Origin: Moorena producens 3L | Lineage (GTDB): Bacteria > Cyanobacteriota > Cyanobacteriia > Cyanobacteriales > Coleofasciculaceae | DNA length: 64,000 bases | Reading direction: 5' to 3' | Assembly (NCBI RefSeq): GCF_000211815.1 | Contig: NZ_GL890969.1 | Coordinates: 133,430-197,429, forward strand | In this document: in pieces, positions 47,936 to 57,087 of the stretch | How positions within the stretch are numbered: position 1 is the stretch's first letter | Layout: every line of letters starts with the position of its first letter | Program-made: the position numbers and the translations under genes | The notes under the pieces: generated by a model | What the model saw: only the letters and a program-made list of their open reading frames with translations | Database searches by the model: none | What the model was told of the DNA's origin: nothing

Positions 47936-49186
47936 CTAGATAACCGTATCCTCGGGATTAACTAACCGCAGTAGTTTTTGCTTGACTTGGGTATCAAACA
48001 CCTCCCACTTGAGCTTGGCATACTCCGATTTGTCATTAAAACTACTCAAGAATCCCGTCGGAATTTCAAAGCCACCAGCCATCATGCGTCCACCACCAAA
48101 GAAACGCCCATGACTGTCTTGACCGAAAGCTTCTTTGATAAATTCATCAGGGTCGAGGGTTAACTTATTGGTTCTCAAGGAACCAATCACCACTTCTAAT
48201 TCTTGGTCTTCATCGTAAACAATCCCGTAAACCACAGCAGTGTGAACATTTTCTTCAGTAACTAAAAAGTCAGCAGCTTGGGGAATAGCATCCCGGTCTT
48301 CATAGCGAAGATAGCCCACACCAGCCATAGAGAAGTTATCTTGGAGAATGCGATATTTAAGCGATCGCTCAATCACATCCATGACTCGGCGAGATCGGGA
48401 TGTTTTGAGTATAGCGTTAAGCAGTTGACTGTCGTAGAAGCGACTGAGATATCCAGCTGCCAAGAAATCCTCTTCCTGAGCCTGCATCAGCATATTAGTA
48501 TCAGAGCGCACACCATGCATCAAGGCTGTAGCACATTTGATGTGTTCACTAATGCTACTATCAAGCTGTAGTAACCCAGCCTGAAGGTAATGGGTTAATA
48601 GCGTCGCGGTTGCTCTTGCTTGAGGACGAAGGTCAATAAATTCTGCTTTCAACTCCCCTTGACTAGTGTGATGATCAAAGATTGCAATTAGAGGAATATT
48701 GGCCTCGGTAACAATCGGTAATAGCTGGGTGGTTGTACCCTGGTTATCAATCAGCACATAGCCCTGATACACCGATAAATCTTGATTTTTTGTGGTCTCG
48801 ACACTCCAGCGTTTGGCTGGTAAACCAGTCAGCTTAACCAGGGCAATGTTTTCCTGGTGAGAGAGGGTACCAGCATAGACAATATCGCATTGGATATTAT
48901 ACTGCTGGGCAATCAGCTGGTAAGCCCAAGCGCTAGAGAGAGCATCTGGGTCAGGGAAATCTTGTAGGATGATCAGTTGCCGCTCATGTTGGTGACGCTC
49001 TAGAGTCTCCTGCAACTGTTGTACTTTTGAATGTACTTTTGAACCTGATGTAGCCGACTGCCGCCTTTTTGTTTGGGAATTTCCCACGAAGGGATTTAGA
49101 TCTTGAGTAGATGACGGTTGCGCTTTAGCATCAACCTGTTCTGAATCTAAGCTAGATGCACCACTGTTAAGTAAATTGTTAGTCAT
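47936..49186 (-). CDS. DHH-family phosphoesterase (NrnA-like)
   Basis: A 416-residue protein with an N-terminal unstructured region (1-60), then a DHH domain: LIILQDFPDPDALSSAWAYQ (about 72-91), FDHHTSQGEL (about 170-179) and a C-terminal DHHA1 region with GRFFGGGRMMAGG (about 357-369). Family members are manganese-dependent and degrade short oligonucleotides, cyclic-dinucleotide products or pAp; NrnA- or PDE-like is plausible. The DHH motif and the GGG motif are intact. Cyanobacterial homologues are common but the exact substrate is not settled. Confidence 0.85.
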   Translation of the reverse strand: MTNNLLNSGASSLDSEQVDAKAQPSSTQDLNPFVGNSQTKRRQSATSGSKVHSKVQQLQETLERHQHERQLIILQDFPDPDALSSAWAYQLIAQQYNIQCDIVYAGTLSHQENIALVKLTGLPAKRWSVETTKNQDLSVYQGYVLIDNQGTTTQLLPIVTEANIPLIAIFDHHTSQGELKAEFIDLRPQARATATLLTHYLQAGLLQLDSSISEHIKCATALMHGVRSDTNMLMQAQEEDFLAAGYLSRFYDSQLLNAILKTSRSRRVMDVIERSLKYRILQDNFSMAGVGYLRYEDRDAIPQAADFLVTEENVHTAVVYGIVYDEDQELEVVIGSLRTNKLTLDPDEFIKEAFGQDSHGRFFGGGRMMAGGFEIPTGFLSSFNDKSEYAKLKWEVFDTQVKQKLLRLVNPEDTVI

Positions 49187-49187
49187 T

Positions 49188-49240
49188 AGTTATTTAGTCA
49201 TCAGTCATTAGCCATTAGTCATTAGTCATTAGCCATTGGT
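49188..49240. repeat. TCATTAG heptamer array
   Basis: About seven copies of TCATTAG/GCCATTAG-like units lie between the HNH and DHH genes, just upstream of the DHH start. There is no gene in the gap. Confidence 0.75.
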
Positions 49241-49283
49241 CAACCCCCTTTTGGCTTGATTAGTCGTGGCATGAGTTAGCAGA

Positions 49284-49781
49284 CTAGGCACCAATCACAT
49301 ACTTCCGCCATTCCTGATGCCGTCCAGTTTTTAAGTGTTTAGCAATTTCAAAGTGGAGACTACTATAAGGTCTCCGGGGTTGGGTTTGCAACATCATGTT
49401 GGCTTCTTTGGGGGTGCGATTCCCTTTTTTGACGTTGCAGCGCACGCAAGCTGTAACAATATTTTCCCAGGACTCACCTCCATGGCGAGAACGAGGAATC
49501 ACATGATCTAAGGTTAAGTCATCACCACTGTAGCCGCAGTATTGACAAGAGTGACCATCACGGTGCAGGATGTTACGACGGGTAAGGGGAATCTCTTTGT
49601 AGGGTACCCGTACGTAATGGCGCAGTCTAATCACTGTAGGCAGTGGAAAATCTGCGTAAACGTATTTGCCGTTATGTTCGATACGCTCTGCCTTACCCTT
49701 GATCAACAAGACAACTGCCCGTCGCCAGTTGGTGATGTTGAGCGGCTCATAGGAGGCGTTTAACACCAGAACCTTACCCAT
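49284..49781 (-). CDS. HNH endonuclease
   Basis: A 165-residue HNH nuclease of the conserved cyanobacterial type. It begins MGKVLVLNASYEPLNITNWRR, then has the cysteine pair CQYC (about 79-82), LDHVIPRSRHGG (HNH first His, about 92) and WENIVTACVRCNVKKGNRTP, with further CxxC. The zinc-stabilised ββα-metal nick site appears complete. It occurs as a single chromosomal copy in many cyanobacteria and is not obviously linked to a toxin or a restriction system here. Confidence 0.87.
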   Translation of the reverse strand: MGKVLVLNASYEPLNITNWRRAVVLLIKGKAERIEHNGKYVYADFPLPTVIRLRHYVRVPYKEIPLTRRNILHRDGHSCQYCGYSGDDLTLDHVIPRSRHGGESWENIVTACVRCNVKKGNRTPKEANMMLQTQPRRPYSSLHFEIAKHLKTGRHQEWRKYVIGA

Positions 49782-49943
49782 TGGTGATCTCAGCTAGGAG
49801 GATTTTCCCAGATAGTAGCACAGGTTGCTCAATCTGGGTCGTTTTTCCATGGGTTAGTTTAATTTACCTTGTTGCTGAACTGCTGAACTAAAGGCTGAAC
49901 TAAAGAAATCCGTCAAGGGTTCAGTCAAATATAGTTAGGTCAG

Positions 49944-49972
49944 TTACCCATTACCCATTACCCATTACCCAT
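49944..49972. repeat. ACCCATT heptamers supplying a stop codon
   Basis: Four ACCCATT copies run into the 3' end of the cyclase gene; the stop of that gene (49958-49960) and its last codons are made of this repeat. Confidence 0.7.
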
Positions 49973-51508
49973 TGCTTTAGGACCTGTGAGCAGATAAGTA
50001 GTCATTTTCCCTTTTCCTTTGACTTCAAACGGTTCCCGTTTATCAAACCGGTACTTATCTTTTAATTTCTCATAGGTCCTAACTGTAACCTGAATGCTAC
50101 CTGGTATACCCTGAGATTCCATACGGCTAGCCATATTTACGGTATCACCCCACAAATCATAGCTAAATTTTTTGATTCCAATTACCCCAGCCACCACTGG
50201 TCCACTGTTGATGCCAATCCTGAGACGGAAATTTTGATTCGTTTGAGCATTGTACTGCGCAATTAATTTTTGCATATCCAATGCCATTTTAGCGATCGCG
50301 TCCGCATGATAATTGCAGGGTTTTGGCAGACCGGCAACAGCCATATAAGCATCACCAATCGTCTTGATTTTTTCGACACCATGCTCCTCAGCTAGTTGGT
50401 CAAACTCTGAGAAAATTACATTGAGAATTTCGACCAGTTCGGTGGGAGAGGTTTGGGTTGAGAGTTTGGTAAAGTCAACTAAATCAGCAAACAAAACGGT
50501 GACATCTTCAAAACTTTCTGCCAGGGTACGTTCTCCTTTTTTTAACTGTTCTGCGACCGGTTGGGGCAAGATATTAAGCAGCAAAAGCTCAGCTTGGGTT
50601 CGGGCACGACGAAGTTCATCTTCAGCTTTTTTACGCTCTGTAATGTCGCTAACTGTGCCTTCGTAGTAGAGTAAATCACCAAAATTGTCTCTGACTGCTC
50701 GTATATTTTCCGAAATCCAAATTACCATACCATCTTTCCGATAGACTTCGGACTCAACGTCTGATAACGTTTCTTCTTTGTGGATTAGGGCTAATATATC
50801 GTCACGACGCATCGGTGCGAGGTAGAGTTGTTTCCCAATATCCGTGACTTGATTAATCAGTTGTTCTGGCGACTGATAGCCCAAAATACTTGCGAGTGCT
50901 GGATTAGCGGTGATAAATTGTCCTTCTGGTGTAACTTGACAAATGCCTTCATTGGCATTTTCAAAGATACTGCGATATTTATGCTCAGCTTCTTGTTTCT
51001 GCTTGATTTCCTGTTGCAGCTGAAAATTTTGTTCTTGTAGTTGCTTTTGTAAACGCCCGAGTTTCAAGTGAGTGTTGACTCTCGCTCTTACTTCTTCCTG
51101 CTGCACTGGTTTGGTGAGATAATCTACTGCACCGAGTTTGAAACCTTTAACTTTGTCGAGAGTATCAGTACGAGCCGTCAGAAAAATAACTGGGATGTCT
51201 CTAGTTGACTCTTGAGCTTTCAAGCGACGGCAAGTTTCAAACCCATCAATTCCGGGCATCATAATATCCAGTAAGATTAGATCCGGTTGAGTATAGTTGA
51301 CTTTCTGGAGGGCACTATAGCCATCTTGAGCGACTAAGACTTTGAAGCCAGAATTGCTCAACAACTCAAACATCACCCCTAAATTAGTCGGACTATCATC
51401 AACAATCACAATTACACCTTTATAGCCAATTTTATTATAGCTCTCGGTTAGGGTTATTTGGCTGGAATAGGAATGATTATTAGCTTGAGTTACTGAGTAA
51501 ATATTCAT
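49958..51508 (-). CDS. response regulator-PAS-adenylate cyclase
   Basis: A 516-residue soluble regulator in three parts. A receiver domain (about 30-150) has the phospho-acceptor Asp in LILLDIMMPGIDG (about 80). A PAS domain (about 175-295) includes SIFENANEGICQVTPEGQFIT. A class III nucleotide cyclase (about 325-510) has the metal-binding FADLVDFT, the adenine-selecting Lys and Asp in IKTIGDAYMAV and LWGDTVNMASRM, and catalytic Asn and Arg. It should make cAMP from ATP under control of phosphorylation. A kinase gene without a receiver lies 228 bases upstream on the same strand and has a closely similar PAS domain. Confidence 0.9.
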   Translation of the reverse strand: MNIYSVTQANNHSYSSQITLTESYNKIGYKGVIVIVDDSPTNLGVMFELLSNSGFKVLVAQDGYSALQKVNYTQPDLILLDIMMPGIDGFETCRRLKAQESTRDIPVIFLTARTDTLDKVKGFKLGAVDYLTKPVQQEEVRARVNTHLKLGRLQKQLQEQNFQLQQEIKQKQEAEHKYRSIFENANEGICQVTPEGQFITANPALASILGYQSPEQLINQVTDIGKQLYLAPMRRDDILALIHKEETLSDVESEVYRKDGMVIWISENIRAVRDNFGDLLYYEGTVSDITERKKAEDELRRARTQAELLLLNILPQPVAEQLKKGERTLAESFEDVTVLFADLVDFTKLSTQTSPTELVEILNVIFSEFDQLAEEHGVEKIKTIGDAYMAVAGLPKPCNYHADAIAKMALDMQKLIAQYNAQTNQNFRLRIGINSGPVVAGVIGIKKFSYDLWGDTVNMASRMESQGIPGSIQVTVRTYEKLKDKYRFDKREPFEVKGKGKMTTYLLTGPKAMGNG

Positions 51509-51599
51509 AATTACATGAACTTATTATTGGTTTTTTTTTCGCTAAGCAATGGCTAATTAATAAGAGCCCAAATAATCTGATATCATCTCACAAAAAATA

Positions 51600-51655
51600 A
51601 ATAAGCCCTTAAAACTATAAACCTTAAAACTATAACCTTTAAAACTATAATAACT
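51600..51655. repeat. CCTTAAAACTATAA tandem repeats
   Basis: Three imperfect copies of a 14-15-nt AT-rich unit lie between the kinase and cyclase genes; a TATTTT-rich tract follows. There is no gene or clear terminator. Confidence 0.6.
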
Positions 51656-51736
51656 TATTCATGGCTTAAATCATCATTTAAATGGCTAGTTATTTTAAAG
51701 ATATATAATTTATTTTTTAATAACTTTATATTTTTT

Positions 51737-54700
51737 TTAATCCTTTGATTGACCATGAGCTTCGCGGTCTTTTTTATCCATGTAATTCCTAACAAATTCC
51801 AGTATTTGTCTTTCTTGAAAGCCTTTTGATAATTGACGCAAGTTTTGAGCAAAGGGGATGAATTTATCATCCAACTGTTCAATCAAATTAGCTTCCTCTT
51901 GGATCCCTCTAATATCACCGATGATGGCGAGTTCATACAGAACGGAGATTTTCTCTGGCGATGGAGCTACAGGCATAACGTCTTCAGCTTTCTCTTCCTT
52001 AGTGGATTCTACAATTCCTTGTCCTCCTTGTTGTTCCTGGGAAACGTCTGGTAAATCTAAATCTAGCCAAAAAATACTACCTTGACCGACAGTGCTTTTC
52101 ACCTTTAATTCACTACCCATTAATTCCGCTAAACGTTTACTAATCGATAGTCCTAAGCCTGTACCATTAACCTGACGGTCAGTGTTACCCACTTGATGGA
52201 ATGGCAAAAATATTTCTGCTAGTTGTTTTGGTGGGATACCAATGCCAGTGTCTGCTATGACAAAGCGCATTTTTTGAGTACCTTGCTTTTCGGTTAAAGA
52301 CCGATCAACGTTCAACTCTGAACACCCCAAATAACCAACTTTAAAGGTTACCCCGCCAGTATCTGTAAATTTGACAGCATTTCCCAAAAGGTTCATCAGA
52401 ACTTGTCGCAGTCTTATTTCATCACCCTTGACAAATTCAGGCAGGGGCGAAAGGAATTCGTAACGGAATGAAAGGTTTTTTTGTTTAGCACTGATCACCA
52501 CAATTTCCACAATACCTTCCAGAAACTTGGGAAACTGAAAATCTCTGACATCCAGTTCCATTTTTATGGCTTCGATTTTTGATAGATCCAGGATGTCATT
52601 GAGTAGGGTTAACAGATGCTGACCACTTTGCTGAATAATACTGAGCTGCTCTTTTTGCGTAGCGCTCAGATTAGGTTCCTCTTGGAGGATTTGGGCATAA
52701 CCTAAAATGCCGTTAAGGGGGGTACGTAATTCATGGCTCATGTTGGCTACAAATTCACTCTTAGCCCGATTGGCTACTTCCGCGTCAACTTTAGCCTGCT
52801 TCAACGCCTGTTCTGCCTGTTTGCGATCGCTAATGTCTCGAAAAATTCCCTGCACAACTGTCTTGCCTTGCAGCTCTAAAGTAGTGGCACTAACTTCTAC
52901 AGGCACCGTTGTACCAACTTGATGCAGTAATTCCAGTTCTTCTTGAAATACACCCCCTGCCTCCACATGTTGCTGGAAACTTTGGGAGTAGGCTTTGAAT
53001 CGTTCTCGTGGAATAATCTGACTCTGATGCAAGCCAATAATTTCAGCTCTCCGACGGCCCAGCATCTGTTCCGCCATCTGATTGGCTTCCAGGATGATTC
53101 CGGTTTCCGCATCTGCCATCAGAATGGCATCACCAGCTGACTCAACTAACTTGCGATACTTCTGTTCCGCCTGCCGTAGTTTTGCCTCTGATAGCTTGCG
53201 TTCAGTGATATCTCGGTTGCAGAATATTCTACCATAGTAATCCCCACCACTCGTGAGCACTGGTGCTGAATAAAAGTCAAAAATACGCCCATCCTTGATT
53301 AAAAGTTCATCGTAGTTCGTTGTTTTGGGATGAGCTTGGAGATAGTCCACCTGAGCTAGAAATTCTTCGGGATGCTTCAGTTGAGAACTCACCTGCTTGA
53401 GCAATTCTTGAATATCATTGGTTTCAAACAATTGTTCTGGAGTCTGCCACAAGTCAGAGAAACGGTGGTTGTAGGAAACCACCCGAAAATTTTCATCAAC
53501 CACTAAAATTCCATCAATGGCAGCTTCTTGTTGCGCTTTGAGCATGGCATTTGTACGGAGCACATCCTCCTGTGCCACAGAGCGCTCAATGGCAATTCTA
53601 GCTAGTTGGGTGGCTTTATCCGCCAGTTCTTGCTCTTCGGGGTTTGGGGTATGAGGTTCAGTGTAATAGGTTGAGAAGGTGCCTAGCACCGTCCCTTGAG
53701 TGGACAAAATGGGGATAGACCAACACGCTCTGAGATTGTGGGAGAGTGCCAAATCCCTGATACTTCCACACAGGGGATGAGTGGCAATATCCTTAACCAT
53801 GACCGATTCTCGCCAATAGGCGGCAGTGCCACAGCAACCCATATATGGAGCAATAACCATACCATCAATCGCCTGAATGTAGGATTCTGGAAGGCTGGGA
53901 GCGGCAGTATGACGCAGATTAACCCCATTTTTGTCCACCAGCAAGAAAGCACACCTAATCTTGGGCAATTGCTCCTCAATCAACCGAGCTAGTCGGTCTA
54001 GTACATCTGGCAGCTTCTCCCACTGGGTAATCATTTCCAGGATACGATTTTGTCCAGCTAACAAGGCTTTAACTCTCTGGCTATCAGTAATGTCAGTAAA
54101 GGTGCCAACTAGACGAACCACTTCACCGTTATCATCTGTGATCACCAGACCAGTGGAGAGAATCCAGGAAATTGAGCCATCTGTGCGCAGCAGACGAAAC
54201 TTTTGTTTCCACTTCTTGATGCAGTCGCTCATGGGGGAAACCCCCAAGACCGCGCTGCATCGCTGAGAACTTCGTCCAGTACATAGGTTATCTAGGATGG
54301 CTTTCACCTGATCTTGATCCTCAAGATGAATCAGTGCCAGTAATTCATTAATGGTCGGTCCATCTTGATCCAATGGGTAGCCAATCAGGCTGAGAAATTG
54401 GGGTGAGTAGTAATGATCATAGGTCTTCAGGTTGATTTCAAAGAGTCCGTTGGTGTTGGCTTGAATAGCCAGAGCAAACCGTTCCTCACTCTCCCTAAGC
54501 GCATCCTCAATGCGCTTGTGTTCAAGAACCTCCGCGATTAATTGTCGATTGAGCTGCCTCAGGGTAGCTGTTCGCTCTTGAAATTGATATTCCAGCCGTT
54601 CATTTTGGTAAAGGAGTGCGTCTTGAGCGTGCTTGCGCTCTGTGATCTCCTCAACTGTAGCTTCGTAGTAGAGTAGAAAGTTACTACTATCGCGGATAGC

Positions 54701-56068
54701 CCGCACGTTTTTGGAAATCCAGATTATACTACCATCTTTTTGATAAATCTGTGCTTCAAACCCTGAAACAACACCATCTTCCTGTAGCTGTAGAAGCAAA
54801 TCTGCCCGGCGTTGAGGGTCAACGTAAAGTTGGTGGGCAATATCGGTGACACTTGCTACTAGTTCTTCCGGTGATTGATAGCCATATATTCTCGCTAGTG
54901 CCGGGTTAGCACTGATATAGCTTCCGTCAGGTGTGGTCTGACAAATGCCCTCGACAGCATTCTCGAATATGCTGCGGTATTTGGCAACGCTTAAGAGTAA
55001 CAACTCTGCCGCCGAGTTTCGTTCTGATGTAATCGCTGCCAAGAATAAAGCGATTGTCGCCATCAGTATCATGAAAACCTGTAGCAGGGGAACTGCTTCA
55101 CTCAAGTCCCCGGTGCTGGCAAGAAACGGTCCGGTACCCAGACTGGTTCCTACAATGGCAATACTCGATACCATCAAGCAGCCTAGGGTGGTGAGGCGTT
55201 GACCAAATTGGAGGGTAGCCCAAATCAGCCAGGGAAATGTCAAGCAGGCGAGGGGATAGGTTGCCATTTCTGGCGCAATGTCCGACCCAAACACTGCCCA
55301 ACTCACTGTCAACAGTGAAATCAGCCAGATAGCTGCCAAAATAATTTGCTTGATCTTTATGCTTGCTTGAGGGGTTAACGGTTGTTGGTTAGACAGTTGG
55401 AGGTTAGTTTGGGTTGACTGTTCAACCTTCTCAACCTTGGCCAATTGGCCACGCTTTCGGCAAAGCCGACGCTGCGCGAACGCGAACAACCTGCCAACCT
55501 TCAACTCCTTCACTAGGTAGCACCAAACTAAAAACACTGGTACTACGACTAAAACCACCATTAAGTCCCCTAACCACCATTTCCACCACATCCCCCCGAA
55601 ATTCCTACCATCAAATTCACCACTCAGGTGTAAGTGAGTTAGACTGACAGTCGGAGCGATGAGTGTGGCAACCATCGACACCCCTAGGAAACCCAATACA
55701 TCTCGTCGCCGTTCTAGGGAAGGACGAAGCTGCCACAACAGTGCCAATCCGATCGAGAGCAATACTGACAAGATATAGCCGAGAGCAGTGATTACAGAAA
55801 CTGGCCAGAACCTCTGAGCCGACACAGTCCAGAAAAATTGTCCCCAAGAAACCGATGGCAAAACTCCTTGTTGTTCGGTTAACCACCAAAGATGCTCCCT
55901 TAGTAGTAATACGGTTGCTTGGGTAACTCCTGCGGGAGACCAAACTGGTGGTACTAATGTATTTCCTCCAATCAATCCATGGACTAAGTTTGCCAGCCCA
56001 AGGTAAACCAAAGTCAGTAAACCTAAATTGGTTAAGTGTTGCCAGAATCCTTTTGGGATGAAAATCAT
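51737..56068 (-). CDS. MASE1-PAS-PAS-GAF-PAS-PAS histidine kinase
   Basis: A 1443-residue membrane kinase. The MASE1-like N-terminus (about 1-350) has roughly 8-10 helices. Then come PAS1 (about 365-480, SIFENAVEGICQTTPDG), PAS2 (about 520-650), GAF (about 665-820, with MGCCGTAAYWRE), PAS3 (about 830-950) and PAS4 (about 965-1085). HisKA has the His in NMSHELRTPLNG (about 1109), and HATPase has DTGIGI and GTGLGL (about 1265-1315). The C-terminal tail (ELAIIGDIRGIQEEANLIEQL...) resembles regions that follow a receiver in cyanobacterial hybrid kinases, but there is no receiver. Two palindromic repeats are inserted in frame, near residues 193-211 and 602-617. Confidence 0.9.
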   Translation of the reverse strand: MIFIPKGFWQHLTNLGLLTLVYLGLANLVHGLIGGNTLVPPVWSPAGVTQATVLLLREHLWWLTEQQGVLPSVSWGQFFWTVSAQRFWPVSVITALGYILSVLLSIGLALLWQLRPSLERRRDVLGFLGVSMVATLIAPTVSLTHLHLSGEFDGRNFGGMWWKWWLGDLMVVLVVVPVFLVWCYLVKELKVGRLFAFAQRRLCRKRGQLAKVEKVEQSTQTNLQLSNQQPLTPQASIKIKQIILAAIWLISLLTVSWAVFGSDIAPEMATYPLACLTFPWLIWATLQFGQRLTTLGCLMVSSIAIVGTSLGTGPFLASTGDLSEAVPLLQVFMILMATIALFLAAITSERNSAAELLLLSVAKYRSIFENAVEGICQTTPDGSYISANPALARIYGYQSPEELVASVTDIAHQLYVDPQRRADLLLQLQEDGVVSGFEAQIYQKDGSIIWISKNVRAIRDSSNFLLYYEATVEEITERKHAQDALLYQNERLEYQFQERTATLRQLNRQLIAEVLEHKRIEDALRESEERFALAIQANTNGLFEINLKTYDHYYSPQFLSLIGYPLDQDGPTINELLALIHLEDQDQVKAILDNLCTGRSSQRCSAVLGVSPMSDCIKKWKQKFRLLRTDGSISWILSTGLVITDDNGEVVRLVGTFTDITDSQRVKALLAGQNRILEMITQWEKLPDVLDRLARLIEEQLPKIRCAFLLVDKNGVNLRHTAAPSLPESYIQAIDGMVIAPYMGCCGTAAYWRESVMVKDIATHPLCGSIRDLALSHNLRACWSIPILSTQGTVLGTFSTYYTEPHTPNPEEQELADKATQLARIAIERSVAQEDVLRTNAMLKAQQEAAIDGILVVDENFRVVSYNHRFSDLWQTPEQLFETNDIQELLKQVSSQLKHPEEFLAQVDYLQAHPKTTNYDELLIKDGRIFDFYSAPVLTSGGDYYGRIFCNRDITERKLSEAKLRQAEQKYRKLVESAGDAILMADAETGIILEANQMAEQMLGRRRAEIIGLHQSQIIPRERFKAYSQSFQQHVEAGGVFQEELELLHQVGTTVPVEVSATTLELQGKTVVQGIFRDISDRKQAEQALKQAKVDAEVANRAKSEFVANMSHELRTPLNGILGYAQILQEEPNLSATQKEQLSIIQQSGQHLLTLLNDILDLSKIEAIKMELDVRDFQFPKFLEGIVEIVVISAKQKNLSFRYEFLSPLPEFVKGDEIRLRQVLMNLLGNAVKFTDTGGVTFKVGYLGCSELNVDRSLTEKQGTQKMRFVIADTGIGIPPKQLAEIFLPFHQVGNTDRQVNGTGLGLSISKRLAELMGSELKVKSTVGQGSIFWLDLDLPDVSQEQQGGQGIVESTKEEKAEDVMPVAPSPEKISVLYELAIIGDIRGIQEEANLIEQLDDKFIPFAQNLRQLSKGFQERQILEFVRNYMDKKDREAHGQSKD
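54218..54261. repeat. 44-bp palindromic element inside kinase gene
   Basis: Arms GATGCAG (54218-54224) and CTGCATC (54255-54261) enclose an inner GGGGG/CCCCC hairpin. The element is read through in frame as CSAVLGVSPMSDCIKK within PAS2 of the kinase, at a place where the flanking protein reads naturally if the insert is removed. Confidence 0.85.
55437..55488. repeat. palindromic repeat inside kinase gene
   Basis: A stretch containing GGCCAATTGGCC, CACGCTTTCGGC and GCCGACGC, then CGCGAACGCGAAC, adds an Arg/Ala-rich loop (FAFAQRRLCRKRGQLA) to a cytoplasmic loop of the MASE1 domain, in frame. Confidence 0.8.
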
Positions 56069-56639
56069 TTTGGGAATACGCCCAAAGATGGAGTTAGGCG
56101 AAACTAATCTTTACGCACATTGACATAATTTTCAATCCCTAAACCGGTAAATTCCGCAACTTTACAAACTCTTTTATTTTCTAGTTAGATTTTTTTCAGT
56201 CTCTTTAAATTAAAGGTTTTTTTGACCTAGAGATTTAGTTAAAGTGAAAAGTGAAAGGTTATGGGTGAAGGCTACCGACTTAAGCTGGCATATAGCGAAG
56301 GAGACTGGTAATTGTTCATTGTTGTTCATTGTTGATGGTTTTCCCTTGTCTCCCTTCCCTTTGCTTGATAAGAGGTAGCCTCGGTGAAAGAGACGACACC
56401 AATCTCCTCTCTTTCCCCTTTCTCCTTTTCCTTGTTCCTTTTAACTATCATCAAGGAGCCAAGGCAAGTGATATACCATTCAACTTAAACTTTCTATAAA
56501 GCTGAGATTTCACAGAATCCCCCTTACGCCATTGCCTAGGAGACATGACGCTGGCATTTTATATTACACCTCAGCTATTGAAGGTTTTTAAATCAGCGCA
56601 CCCACATATTGTGCTTTGGTTATCTAAAAAACTTGTATG
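56069..56639. other. gene-free spacer
   Basis: About 570 bases. There are TTGTTCATTGTTGTTCATTG repeats near 56310-56340 and AT-rich sequence, with no ORF worth calling. The kinase promoter should lie near 56070-56200 but no consensus was found. Confidence 0.5.
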
Positions 56640-56834
56640 TCAATTTTCTATTCTCGTCGTAGGCGAGTAGGGGGTTTGTGGCAAAACATTAACGTAGTTA
56701 TTTGAAGAAGAGTAGTAAGCGATGATCAACAAAGGTAATGTTAAGGTCAACAGCGCAATTACCGTACCCAAGACTTCTGCCCATCTATATGGGTGAGGGT
56801 CAGAAGAGTTGGCAGATGAGCCACTAATTTCCAT
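56640..56834 (-). CDS. small single-span membrane protein
   Basis: A 64-residue protein, MEISGSSANSSDPHPYRWAEV... The middle helix (about 23-43, VIALLTLTLPLLIIAYY) is one membrane span, followed by a polar tail. It resembles a conserved small cyanobacterial hypothetical protein of unknown role. The ATG at 56834 has only a weak ribosome-binding signal. Confidence 0.6.
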   Translation of the reverse strand: MEISGSSANSSDPHPYRWAEVLGTVIALLTLTLPLLIIAYYSSSNNYVNVLPQTPYSPTTRIEN

Positions 56835-57007
56835 AAATTAATTGAAATTTAAACTAGGTCAGTTGAAAACGACGATTAGTTGGGTCTTATCATAAACCCT
56901 ACATCCTCTATTTTATCGATTTATTCCCAAAGGATTGTTTTCTAGTAAACAATCTCAACCAAATTCCAGCCCGCTTAACGATACTTTGCAAAAAACTAGG
57001 CTCAACA

Positions 57008-57072
57008 AGGTTACAGGTTGTAGGTTACAGGTTGTAGGTTGTTAGTTACAGGTTGTAGGTTACAGGTTATAA
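57008..57072. repeat. AGGTTAC/AGGTTGT heptamers
   Basis: About eight units alternating between GGTTACA and GGTTGTA run between the small protein gene and the sucC remnant. Confidence 0.8.
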
Positions 57073-57087
57073 CCCACATTCCCCATG

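Noticed and set aside
51655..51882. 75-codon ORF overlapping the end of the large kinase
   Set aside because: It overlaps the real kinase coding sequence on the same strand in another frame and has no domain signature.
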